Source: Rheinheimera sp. (GTDB lineage: Bacteria > Pseudomonadota > Gammaproteobacteria > Enterobacterales > Alteromonadaceae). Taken from it: a DNA stretch of 64,000 nt. Below are positions 49,443-57,244 of the stretch, one piece after another; positions within the stretch are counted from its first letter, which is position 1, and every line of letters starts with the position of its first letter. The DNA lies in the NCBI RefSeq assembly GCF_030690345.1, contig NZ_JAUYGV010000008.1, positions 126,433-190,432 on the forward strand, given 5' to 3'. The notes under the pieces are model-generated. The model saw only the letters and a list, made by a program, of their open reading frames with translations, did no database searches and had not been told where the DNA came from. Made by a program: the position numbers and the translations under genes.

Positions 49443-50720
49443 TCAGGGTTCCTGTTGTTTGTTACCGGCCGGAATAAAGCTGTCCAGCCAGGCCTTGATA
49501 TTGTCTGTTGGCACGTCCAGCGCGCGGTACACCGGTTCTATCTGCGGATAACCTCCCACCTGCTGCTGGCTGTCGATAATGCGGCTGTTGCCGGTTTGCA
49601 CCTGCTGCACAATGCGTTGATCAATGCTGTCGCGCTGCCAATAGCGGGCACCGGCCTGTGTCAGCACCATAGCTTCAGTTTCGCTGGCCGGTAAGGCGCT
49701 GTAACCGGCTGGCCACAGCGGTGGCGTATCAAGGCGGTTAATTACGCCCTGAGTGTCGTACATCGCTTGTTGGCGCAGGTTAAAGGTTTGATTATCTGCC
49801 ATGAAGGCATCACCACGGTCTGATATCAGCGCTAAATCGGAATAAGAGTCCGTGCCATAACGCAACACATTACCCACTACAGCCACCTGCGGGTTTTGTG
49901 GGCTGATGCCTGAGCTCTGCCATTCGCGCTCGATAAAACCTAACTGCACCGCTGCGTTACCGGCGTTAATAATCAGGTTATTGGCGACCACGCCGGAACT
50001 GAACGCTTTGAAGTACGGGTTGCGTCTGTCATTGCTGACAAATAAATTGCCGATAAAGGCCACCTGCTGCACATTGTCATGTACCAGCGCACCTTTACTA
50101 TGTTTGCCTTTGATATGGCTGGCATAATCCAGTGCTTCGGCCAGAATATTGTGCCGGAAGCTGATGTGCTTCGAGGTAGCAGCCGCGCCTTTATCGCGCG
50201 GGCCGGACGCCGACACCAGCTCGTCGGTGGCCCAGCTTATCGAGTTATGCTCGACCAACACATTGCAGGCATTGCTGCCGGTTACCGCTATGCCGTCGGT
50301 GTCCCAGCCGGCACGTTTAGCCAAACCGGCATCGCCCGGGCGGATATGTAAATGCCGCACTATCACATCATGGCTGATAATCCGCAGGCCGCCTTTAATC
50401 AGCGTAATGCCGGGGTTAGGGGCTGTTTCACCGGCGATGGTCAGGTATGGCTGATTTATTTCCAGATTAGTGCGCTGAAGATCTATCACCCCAGCCACTT
50501 CAAACACCACGATGCGCGGCCCGCTGTGCGCCAACGCGGCGGCCAGAGAGCCGGGCCCGTTGCGGTTCAGGTTAGTTACCTTTAACACCACACCGCCTGC
50601 ACCGCCCGGCGTATCCAGACCAAAGTTAGTGCAGTGTTTATCTGATTGTGCCGCCACAGTACCAGCCAGCAACGGCAACACCATCAGCAGCGCCCTGCAA
50701 TATAACCAGCGCGGTATCAA
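49443..50720 (-). CDS. Secreted pectate lyase-like protein (PL1-type beta-helix)
   Basis: A 425-residue protein with a signal peptide (LLMVLPLLAGTVAAQ). The mature part is a right-handed beta-helix: NRNGPGSLAAAL, IVVFEVAGVIDLQ, LTIAGETAPNPGITL, VIVRHLHIRPGD, the VEHNSISWATDE Ca-binding region and ISFRHNIL with the catalytic-type arginine. This is the pattern of PL1-like pectate lyases. It should cleave polygalacturonate by beta-elimination outside the cytoplasm. It starts at a TTG overlapping the gapN stop by 4 bases, so it is coupled to it. Confidence 0.8.
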   Translation of the reverse strand: MIPRWLYCRALLMVLPLLAGTVAAQSDKHCTNFGLDTPGGAGGVVLKVTNLNRNGPGSLAAALAHSGPRIVVFEVAGVIDLQRTNLEINQPYLTIAGETAPNPGITLIKGGLRIISHDVIVRHLHIRPGDAGLAKRAGWDTDGIAVTGSNACNVLVEHNSISWATDELVSASGPRDKGAAATSKHISFRHNILAEALDYASHIKGKHSKGALVHDNVQQVAFIGNLFVSNDRRNPYFKAFSSGVVANNLIINAGNAAVQLGFIEREWQSSGISPQNPQVAVVGNVLRYGTDSYSDLALISDRGDAFMADNQTFNLRQQAMYDTQGVINRLDTPPLWPAGYSALPASETEAMVLTQAGARYWQRDSIDQRIVQQVQTGNSRIIDSQQQVGGYPQIEPVYRALDVPTDNIKAWLDSFIPAGNKQQEP

Positions 50721-52330
50721 AACAAAAAGTCCGTTGATAAAAAGTGCGAGCTGCGCGCCTTTACCATCTGTTTAACAAAATCGATATCCGCCTGCTGATA
50801 TTTCGCGGCCACTAAGGTTGGCGTAGAAAACTGCCGCAGCGCGTCCACCACCGACAAGGTGCCTTCGGCAGAGTCTTTACGGCCGTTAAACGGAAAGCTA
50901 TCCGGCCCGCGTTGGCACTGGCTGTTGATATTAATCCGCCCCACCTGATTGGCAAAAATATCTACCAGTTCACCGACTTGCTGCGCGTCCTGACCGAAGA
51001 TACTCAGCTGCTGGCCAAAGTTAGAATTAACTACATAATCAATCACTTCATTAATATCGTTATAAGGCACTACCGGCACCAGCGGGCCGAACTGTTCTTC
51101 GTTATATAACCGCATACTGTTGTTTACCGGATACAGCAATGCAGGGGTAAACAATGAAGCTGTGGTTGCGCCGCCACCGGGGTTTTGCAACTTAGCGCCT
51201 TTGCTTAGCGCGTCTTTAAGTAGCTCTGTTAAAAACTGCGTTTTGCCGGGCTCCGGCAGTGGGGTTATCGCCACGCCTTGCTGCCACGGCATACCGGCTT
51301 TCAGCTCACCGATAGCATGCGAGAGTTTATCTACCAGCTCGGCGGCACGGCTTTGCTGCACAAACAGAATTTTCAGCGCGGTACAGCGCTGGCCGTTAAA
51401 CGACAAACTACCGGCCACGCATTCCTTCACTGTGCGCTCCATATCGGCGTCGGGCAAAATAATCGCCGGGTTCTTGGCATCCAGCCCCAGCACAGCGCGC
51501 AGCCGGTGTGGCTTGGGGTGCATACGTTTTAAGTCACTGGCGCCTTTGTTGGTACCGATAAAAGCGAATAAATCAATTTTGCCGCTTTCCATCAGCACGC
51601 CAACGGTTTCACGGCCACGGCCGTAGATAATGTTAATTACCCCGGGCGGGAAGCTTTGTAAAAACGCCTGCAATAGCGGCTGAATAAGCAATACGCCGTA
51701 TTTTGCCGGTTTAAAAATCACCGTGTTACCCATGATCAGCGCCGGGATCAGCGTGGTAAAAGTTTCGTTCAGCGGATAATTAAACGGCCCCATACACAGC
51801 GCAACGCCCACCGGCACGCGGCGGATTTTGCCTAAACTGCCCTGCTCAATAATAAAGTGGCTGGCGTCTCTGTCTTGCTGCTTTAACGCTTCGATGGTAT
51901 CGCGGATATAGTCACAGGTGCGGTCGAATTCTTTCGCCGCATCAGGGTAGGTTTTGCCTATTTCCCACATTAGCAGGCGGATAACTTCAGCGCGCTGCAG
52001 TTGCATTAACCCGAGGAATTTCTCCACATGCTGAATACGCTCCAGCACCGCCATCGTCGGCCAGGCGCCGCGGCCTAAGTCGTAGGCTTTTACCGCACTG
52101 TCGAGGGCTTTTAATGCCGTGTCGGCGTCCAGTAACGGCGTATGGCCCAGCACTACTTGCTGTAAGTTAATGCCTTCCCGTAAATATACGGGGCTCACGA
52201 CCGGGCTTAATTCGCCCTGCCACTGCACCAACTCGCCATTTAACAAATAGTCGCGCTGGGTTATTTCTGCTGTATGGGCAAACTCTGCCGGTATATCAGC
52301 GGCTTGCGGAAAAACTGTTGCTAAACTCAT
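50717..52330 (-). CDS. gapN: GapN-like NADP-dependent glyceraldehyde-3-phosphate dehydrogenase
   Basis: A 537-residue aldehyde dehydrogenase. N-terminal cofactor region with PFNYPLNETFTTLIPALIMGNTVIFKPAKYG, catalytic cysteine in SLSFNGQRC. The usual ELGGK segment reads GLDAK (VLGLDAKNPAIIL), so the general-base glutamate of most ALDHs is not at its standard place; I believe this is a trait of a GapN subgroup. GapN oxidises glyceraldehyde-3-phosphate directly to 3-phosphoglycerate, making NADPH without ATP. In this locus it would use the product of KdgA (inference). Substrate not proven. Confidence 0.75.
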   Translation of the reverse strand: MSLATVFPQAADIPAEFAHTAEITQRDYLLNGELVQWQGELSPVVSPVYLREGINLQQVVLGHTPLLDADTALKALDSAVKAYDLGRGAWPTMAVLERIQHVEKFLGLMQLQRAEVIRLLMWEIGKTYPDAAKEFDRTCDYIRDTIEALKQQDRDASHFIIEQGSLGKIRRVPVGVALCMGPFNYPLNETFTTLIPALIMGNTVIFKPAKYGVLLIQPLLQAFLQSFPPGVINIIYGRGRETVGVLMESGKIDLFAFIGTNKGASDLKRMHPKPHRLRAVLGLDAKNPAIILPDADMERTVKECVAGSLSFNGQRCTALKILFVQQSRAAELVDKLSHAIGELKAGMPWQQGVAITPLPEPGKTQFLTELLKDALSKGAKLQNPGGGATTASLFTPALLYPVNNSMRLYNEEQFGPLVPVVPYNDINEVIDYVVNSNFGQQLSIFGQDAQQVGELVDIFANQVGRININSQCQRGPDSFPFNGRKDSAEGTLSVVDALRQFSTPTLVAAKYQQADIDFVKQMVKARSSHFLSTDFLF

Positions 52331-52378
52331 GCCTTGCTCCTTCTAACAAAATTGACTTGGTTGCAAGTGCGATGTATG

Positions 52379-52394
52379 TCCGGTTTAAACCGGA
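52379..52394. promoter_or_regulatory. 16-bp perfect palindrome between kdgK and gapN
   Basis: TCCGGTTTAAACCGGA lies 8 bases past the kdgK stop and ~48 bases before gapN. There is no T-tract, so it may be an operator or a processing site rather than a terminator. Confidence 0.3.
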
Positions 52395-52402
52395 TCTTGT
52401 TA

Positions 52403-53359
52403 TTACTTCACAAACACTGAAGGCCGGTTCTGTGCCCAAAAGCCGTTAAAGTGATCCTTACCGACAATAGCGCCGGTGTGCTCAACGACAAAGCCCGCTA
52501 AACGGGCGGCAAACTTCACTGCATGCTGCGGTGCTATACCACCTAACCGCGCAGCCAGATAACCGCCGTTAAACGAATCGCCGGCTGCAGTGGTGTCTAC
52601 CACCTTCTTCACCGGATGCGCCAACGCCGTAAAACCCTGCTGCTGATAACGGCCGTTAATGCCGTTCTTGCCATCTTTAACAATAATCTCCGCCACACCC
52701 AGCTCTGTTAACTGCTCAACCACATCCTTGGTGGTTTGCGCCTCAAACAGCACCCGATGATCGTCCAGCCCCGGCAGCGCCACATCGGCTAAACTGTAAG
52801 CCTGAATAAAGGCCGCTTTGGCCGCTTCAGCATTAGGCCACAGCGCCGGGCGATAATTCGGATCAAACACAATCTGGCTGCCATCGGCTTTTAACCGGCT
52901 TACCAGCTCAAACAATTGCGCTCTGTCGGCATCAGATAAAATCGCCAGCGTAATGCCGGAGAAATAAAACATATCGCAGCCTTTAATGGCGTTGTAATTG
53001 AGCTGGGCGTTAAAACACTGCAATACCTGCTTTGCTGCCGAGCTGTCGCGCCAGTAGACAAAACTGCGCTCGCCAAAAGCATCGGTATTTATCATATACA
53101 GGCCCGGCCGTGCAGTTTTGGTACGCAGCATCAGGCTGGTGTCTATTTTTTCCCGCTCTACCGCCCGTACCAACTTGTCGCTGATAAGATCGGTACCCAC
53201 TGCCGTAAAAAACTGTACGTCGACCGGGTTCTCACAGGTGCGTTTTAAATACACCGCAGTATTAAACACATCACCGGCAAAATTCTGGTGATAAACATTG
53301 TCGACCAGCTGATACAGCTCGACCATGCACTCGCCCATAATGACAATACGTTTGCTCAT
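52403..53359 (-). CDS. kdgK: 2-keto-3-deoxygluconate kinase
   Basis: 318 residues from the ATG at 53359, with AAGGAG 7-10 bases upstream (an upstream in-frame start adds 13 non-homologous residues). PfkB-family sugar kinase: N-terminal MGECMVELYQ, C-terminal signature DTTAAGDSFNGGYLAARLGG with the catalytic Asp. It phosphorylates KDG to KDPG, the step after UxaA in galacturonate breakdown. Its start lies 10 bp after the kdgA stop. Confidence 0.92.
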   Translation of the reverse strand: MSKRIVIMGECMVELYQLVDNVYHQNFAGDVFNTAVYLKRTCENPVDVQFFTAVGTDLISDKLVRAVEREKIDTSLMLRTKTARPGLYMINTDAFGERSFVYWRDSSAAKQVLQCFNAQLNYNAIKGCDMFYFSGITLAILSDADRAQLFELVSRLKADGSQIVFDPNYRPALWPNAEAAKAAFIQAYSLADVALPGLDDHRVLFEAQTTKDVVEQLTELGVAEIIVKDGKNGINGRYQQQGFTALAHPVKKVVDTTAAGDSFNGGYLAARLGGIAPQHAVKFAARLAGFVVEHTGAIVGKDHFNGFWAQNRPSVFVK

Positions 53360-53369
53360 GCCGTGCTCC

Positions 53370-54038
53370 TTAAGCTGCGGTTTTAATCTGTTTGGCAATA
53401 GCGGTCGCTTCAGCGGCCAGGGCGGTTATTTGGCTCCACTGCTGTGCTTTTACCAGATTAGCCGGGGTTAACCAGGAGCCGCCCACTACAAACACATTTT
53501 TCAGCGCTAAAAACTCGGCCAGATTATGCTGACCAATACCGCCGGTGGGGCAAAACTTCACCTGTTGGAATACGCCGCTCAGGGCTTTTAGCATCTCAAT
53601 GCCGCCGGATAAGTGCGCCGGGAAAAACTTAACTTCGCGCAAACCATATTCATACGCCATGGCAATTTCCGACGGTGTCGCTACACCGGGTGCCAATGGC
53701 AAGCCGGTATCGATCATCGCTTCAAGCAACTTTGGTGTACTGGCCGGGCTGACCAAAAACTGCGCGCCGGCATCTTTACAAGCGTTGGCATCGGCTGCCG
53801 ACAATATAGTGCCGGCGCCGACCAATAAATTTGGCAAGGCAGTGCGAATAGCAGTAATCGCCGCTAGCGCCTGGCGGGTGCGCAGCACCACTTCAACCGA
53901 CCCTACGCCGCCATCGGCCAGCGCTTTGGCTATGGCGACAGCTTGATGCGGCGTGTCGGCCTGAATTATCGGTAATAATGCCGGCCCCCTGATCACAGAA
54001 GAAAGCAGTGACGACAATAACTGAGGTAACGACGACAT
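53370..54038 (-). CDS. kdgA: KDPG aldolase
   Basis: A 222-residue class I aldolase (Eda/KdgA family): N-terminal LPIIQADTPHQAVAIAKALADGG, Schiff-base lysine in EVKFFPA, and the phosphate-binding FCPTGGIG. It splits KDPG into pyruvate and glyceraldehyde-3-phosphate. Its ATG overlaps the reductase stop by one base (TAATG) and kdgK follows at 10 bp. Confidence 0.93.
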   Translation of the reverse strand: MSSLPQLLSSLLSSVIRGPALLPIIQADTPHQAVAIAKALADGGVGSVEVVLRTRQALAAITAIRTALPNLLVGAGTILSAADANACKDAGAQFLVSPASTPKLLEAMIDTGLPLAPGVATPSEIAMAYEYGLREVKFFPAHLSGGIEMLKALSGVFQQVKFCPTGGIGQHNLAEFLALKNVFVVGGSWLTPANLVKAQQWSQITALAAEATAIAKQIKTAA

Positions 54039-55507
54039 TAAATAACTCCTGCAAAAGCGGCCAGCGCAGCGGCTGGTCGGGTAACTAATTGCTGATAAGC
54101 AGCATGCACTGTACTAAAAAAGGTGTTGTTTAAACTGAGCTGTGGCGGGAACACCGCATCTACCGCTAAAAACAGCGCTACGTCAGTGTCGGCATTGCCG
54201 CTGCACTGCGCCGCTACGGCCAGCAGTTGCTCTGCCAGCGGGTCAACCAGTTTTTCGTTGTCGTTATAACGCTTAACAATAAAAAGGCACCAGGCGGCGA
54301 TGGCAAACGCCAGTTTGTCTATCGGTTTACCGGCGGCTAAGTTGTCGCTGATGGCAGGCAGAATGCGCATCGGTAGCTTTTGCGAGCCGTCCCAGGCAAT
54401 TTGCGCCAGCAAATGGCGGATAGCCGGGTTACGAAACCGCGCTAATATATCGTTACTGTACTGCTTAACATCCAACTCCGCCGGGGCTTTGAACGACGGC
54501 ATAATCTCGTCGCTTATCATCTGCTGAATAAACTGCGTCAGCACTTCATCCTGCATCGCATCGAATACGGTTTCATATCCAAGCAGACAGCCAACATAAG
54601 CCAGCGTAGAGTGCGGTGCGTTGAGTAAACGCAGCTTGGCTTTTTCAAAGGCGCTGACATCCTGGGCATAAATTACCCCGGCTTGCTGCCAGGCGGGTCT
54701 GTCAGCCGGTAAAATATCTTCAATCACCCACTGCACAAAGGCTTCGCGTTTAATTGGCCAGTTATCCTGTACGCCCAACACCCCGGCTACCTGGGCTTTA
54801 ATGGCATCATCGGTGGCAGGGGTAATGCTGTCGACCATAGTGCAGGGGCTGATCAGCTGCTGGCTTAGCCAGTTGGCGATAGTGGGGTCTTTTTGCTCAG
54901 CAAAGGCAATAAGCGCGTTACGCAGCTTATGGCCATTGTCGGTAAGGTTGTCACAGCTGATCACGCAAAACGGCGCGATATTGGCCTGGTAGCGGGCCGC
55001 CAGTGCGGTAAACAATAAGCCAATGGCTGTGATCGGTTGGCCGCTGCCGGTTAAATCCTGCTGAATTTGGCTGTGGTTTAAGTCCAGTTTACCGCTGCCA
55101 TTTAAGCAGTAGCCTTTTTCGGTAATGGTCAGGGTAACGTATCTGGTGCTGGCGGCAGTTAAGCGCGCTAATACCTGGCTGTACTGTTCGCTGGCGATCA
55201 GCACTTCCTGCACCGAGCCGATAACCTGATAGCTTTGCACGGCATCCAGCACGGCCAGGGTATACAAGCCATCTTGCGGTGATAAAGCCTGGCTGACATC
55301 GGGTGAGCGCATTGATACCGCACTGATGGCCCAGTCGCCGCCAAATTGCAGCGCTTGTTCGGTATACCACGCCTGATGGCCGCGGAAAAAGGCACCGGGG
55401 CCTAGGTGCACTATGCCGATTTGCGGCTTTTGCTCTGCCAGCCGGTAAGCCGGTATTGGCAGTTTGCCGTTTAGGCTTGCCAGAGTCTGATTGTTTAGTT
55501 GTGTCAT
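54038..55507 (-). CDS. uxuB: UxuB-like fructuronate/tagaturonate reductase
   Basis: 489 residues from the ATG at 55507. A longer frame adds 29 residues that read through a repeat element and are not conserved. It belongs to the polyol-specific long-chain (mannitol) dehydrogenases: NAD site GIVHLGPGAFFRGHQAWYTEQAL, catalytic lysine region KLRLLNAPHSTLAYVG. Its N-terminus looks more like UxuB than UxaB, yet the next enzyme in the locus is altronate dehydratase UxaA, so it may act on tagaturonate. No strong ribosome site is visible. Copy 2 of the 64-bp repeat ends ~48 bp upstream. Confidence 0.85.
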   Translation of the reverse strand: MTQLNNQTLASLNGKLPIPAYRLAEQKPQIGIVHLGPGAFFRGHQAWYTEQALQFGGDWAISAVSMRSPDVSQALSPQDGLYTLAVLDAVQSYQVIGSVQEVLIASEQYSQVLARLTAASTRYVTLTITEKGYCLNGSGKLDLNHSQIQQDLTGSGQPITAIGLLFTALAARYQANIAPFCVISCDNLTDNGHKLRNALIAFAEQKDPTIANWLSQQLISPCTMVDSITPATDDAIKAQVAGVLGVQDNWPIKREAFVQWVIEDILPADRPAWQQAGVIYAQDVSAFEKAKLRLLNAPHSTLAYVGCLLGYETVFDAMQDEVLTQFIQQMISDEIMPSFKAPAELDVKQYSNDILARFRNPAIRHLLAQIAWDGSQKLPMRILPAISDNLAAGKPIDKLAFAIAAWCLFIVKRYNDNEKLVDPLAEQLLAVAAQCSGNADTDVALFLAVDAVFPPQLSLNNTFFSTVHAAYQQLVTRPAAALAAFAGVI

Positions 55508-55554
55508 CAGTTTTTTGCCATTTGATTTAGGCTTCGCGGTCAGACAGCACACAA

Positions 55555-55618
55555 AGACGCCGTAAATACGTCCCTGTAGACTCCTCTGCCGCATCCATGC
55601 GGCAGACGCTTTGTTTAG
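55555..55618. repeat. 64-bp intergenic hairpin repeat, copy 2
   Basis: Same start, end and length as copy 1; stem TCTGCCGCA/TGCGGCAGA around TCCA. Lies just upstream of the uxuB-like gene. Confidence 0.85.
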
Positions 55619-55674
55619 CTATCTGCCCGCTGCGCTTTTCTGCAGTGTAGGCTTGGGCAGTTTGTTACACGCAG

Positions 55675-55738
55675 AGACGTCGTGAATACATCCTTGTAGA
55701 CTCCTCTCCAGCATCCCTGCTGGAGACGCTCTGCTTAG
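55675..55738. repeat. 64-bp intergenic hairpin repeat, copy 3
   Basis: Same layout, slightly more diverged flanks (AGACGTCGTGAATACATCC); stem TCTCCAGCA/TGCTGGAGA around TCCC. Direct tandem with copy 2, 120 bp from start to start. Confidence 0.85.
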
Positions 55739-55773
55739 TAACAATCTGCCCCGCTATAACGTTCTGTTTATTG

Positions 55774-57198
55774 TTACTTCAACTGATACGCTTTCTTTAC
55801 CAGGCCGTAAGTCAGCTCGTAGGCTAACTCGCCGGCTTCTTCTTCGCTTAAGCGATGCTCGGCCACCAAGCCTGCCAGGAAGCGGCAGTCTATGCGCCTT
55901 GCTACGTCGTGCCGTGCCGGTATAGATAAAAACGCCCGTGTATCGTCGTTAAACCCCACAGTGTTGTAAAAACCGGCGGTTTCGGTTACCTGATGGCGAA
56001 AGCGCAGCATGCCTTCCGGGCTGTCATGGAACCACCAGGCCGGGCCAAGTTTTAACGCCGGGTAATGGCCTGCCAGTGGCGCCAGTTCACGAGCATAAGT
56101 GGTCTCGTCCAGCGTAAACAGAATGATGTTTAAACTGGCTTCGTTGCCGTATTTCTGCAGCAACGGCTTAAGCGCCTGCACGTATTCGGTCGGGCTTGGG
56201 ATATCGGCGCCTTTGTCGGCACCAAAACGCTCAAAAATCACCTGGTTGTGGTTACGGTGTGCACCGGGGTGAATTTGCATCGTCATGCCATCTTCCAGGC
56301 TCATGCCGGCCATTTCAGTCAGCATCTGGCCGCGGAACAGCTCGGTTTCTGCTGCGGTGGCTTTACCGCTTAAGCAGCGTTGGAATAATGCCGCGGCATC
56401 TTTCATGGCCAAATCTGCCGTAATGGCAGTAGGGTGGCCGTGATCGGTCGCGGTAGCACCGTGCTCACGAAACACCTTACGGCGCTTGCGCAGTGCTGCC
56501 AGATAACCCTGCCAGCTTTTCGTATCTTCGCCGGTAATTTCGCCTAATTTAGCCACGTTAGCGGCAAAATCGGCGCGGTCGGCATCTACCACATCGTCGG
56601 GGCGGAAGGTGGTGATAACGCGGCTTTCAAAGCCGCTGCCTTTGAGCTTTGCATGGTGTTTTAAATCGTTTAGCGCGCCTTCGGTGGTGGCAATCAGCTC
56701 GATATTAAAACGCTGTAACAACGCTCGCGGTTTAAACTCGGGTTTAGCCAGTTGGGCGTTAATGCTGTCGTAATAATGATCGGCGGTATCTTCACACAGG
56801 GTCTCGGTTAAACCGAATACGTCGTGGAATACCGTGTCGAGCCAAATGCGTGATGGTGTGCCGCGAAACAGGTAATAGAGTTTGGCAAAAATATGGAAGA
56901 TTTTGCGGTAATCGCTTTCCACCACGGCACCGTCTTTACGGCGTATGCCTAACTCTTCGAGCTTAATGCCCTGGCTGTATAACATGCGAAACACATAGTG
57001 ATCCGGCAGCAGCAATAAGGCGGTGGCATTGTCCCAGTTGGCGTCTTCAGCAAACCAGCGTGGATCGGTATGGCCGTGCGGACTGACAATCGGCAAGTCT
57101 TTAATTTGCTGATATAAACGCCGGGCGATATCGCGCACCACAGGATCTGACGGGAATAACCGGTCCGGGTGCAGTTCTAAGCGACGACTCTGTGCCAT
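55774..57198 (-). CDS. uxaC: Uronate isomerase UxaC
   Basis: 474 residues from the ATG at 57198 (AGGA about 8 bases upstream; a TTG two codons earlier is possible). Amidohydrolase-type barrel: metal site SPHGHTDPRWF, later MQIHPGAHRNHN, LDET and the FNDDTRAFLSIPARHD region. It interconverts galacturonate/tagaturonate and glucuronate/fructuronate. It follows uxaA with 46 bp between, then two 64-bp repeats separate it from the reductase gene. Confidence 0.95.
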   Translation of the reverse strand: MAQSRRLELHPDRLFPSDPVVRDIARRLYQQIKDLPIVSPHGHTDPRWFAEDANWDNATALLLLPDHYVFRMLYSQGIKLEELGIRRKDGAVVESDYRKIFHIFAKLYYLFRGTPSRIWLDTVFHDVFGLTETLCEDTADHYYDSINAQLAKPEFKPRALLQRFNIELIATTEGALNDLKHHAKLKGSGFESRVITTFRPDDVVDADRADFAANVAKLGEITGEDTKSWQGYLAALRKRRKVFREHGATATDHGHPTAITADLAMKDAAALFQRCLSGKATAAETELFRGQMLTEMAGMSLEDGMTMQIHPGAHRNHNQVIFERFGADKGADIPSPTEYVQALKPLLQKYGNEASLNIILFTLDETTYARELAPLAGHYPALKLGPAWWFHDSPEGMLRFRHQVTETAGFYNTVGFNDDTRAFLSIPARHDVARRIDCRFLAGLVAEHRLSEEEAGELAYELTYGLVKKAYQLK

Positions 57199-57244
57199 AT
57201 TCAAGTCCTGTTATAAAAAGTGTTTAAATTCAATACGTTTATTT

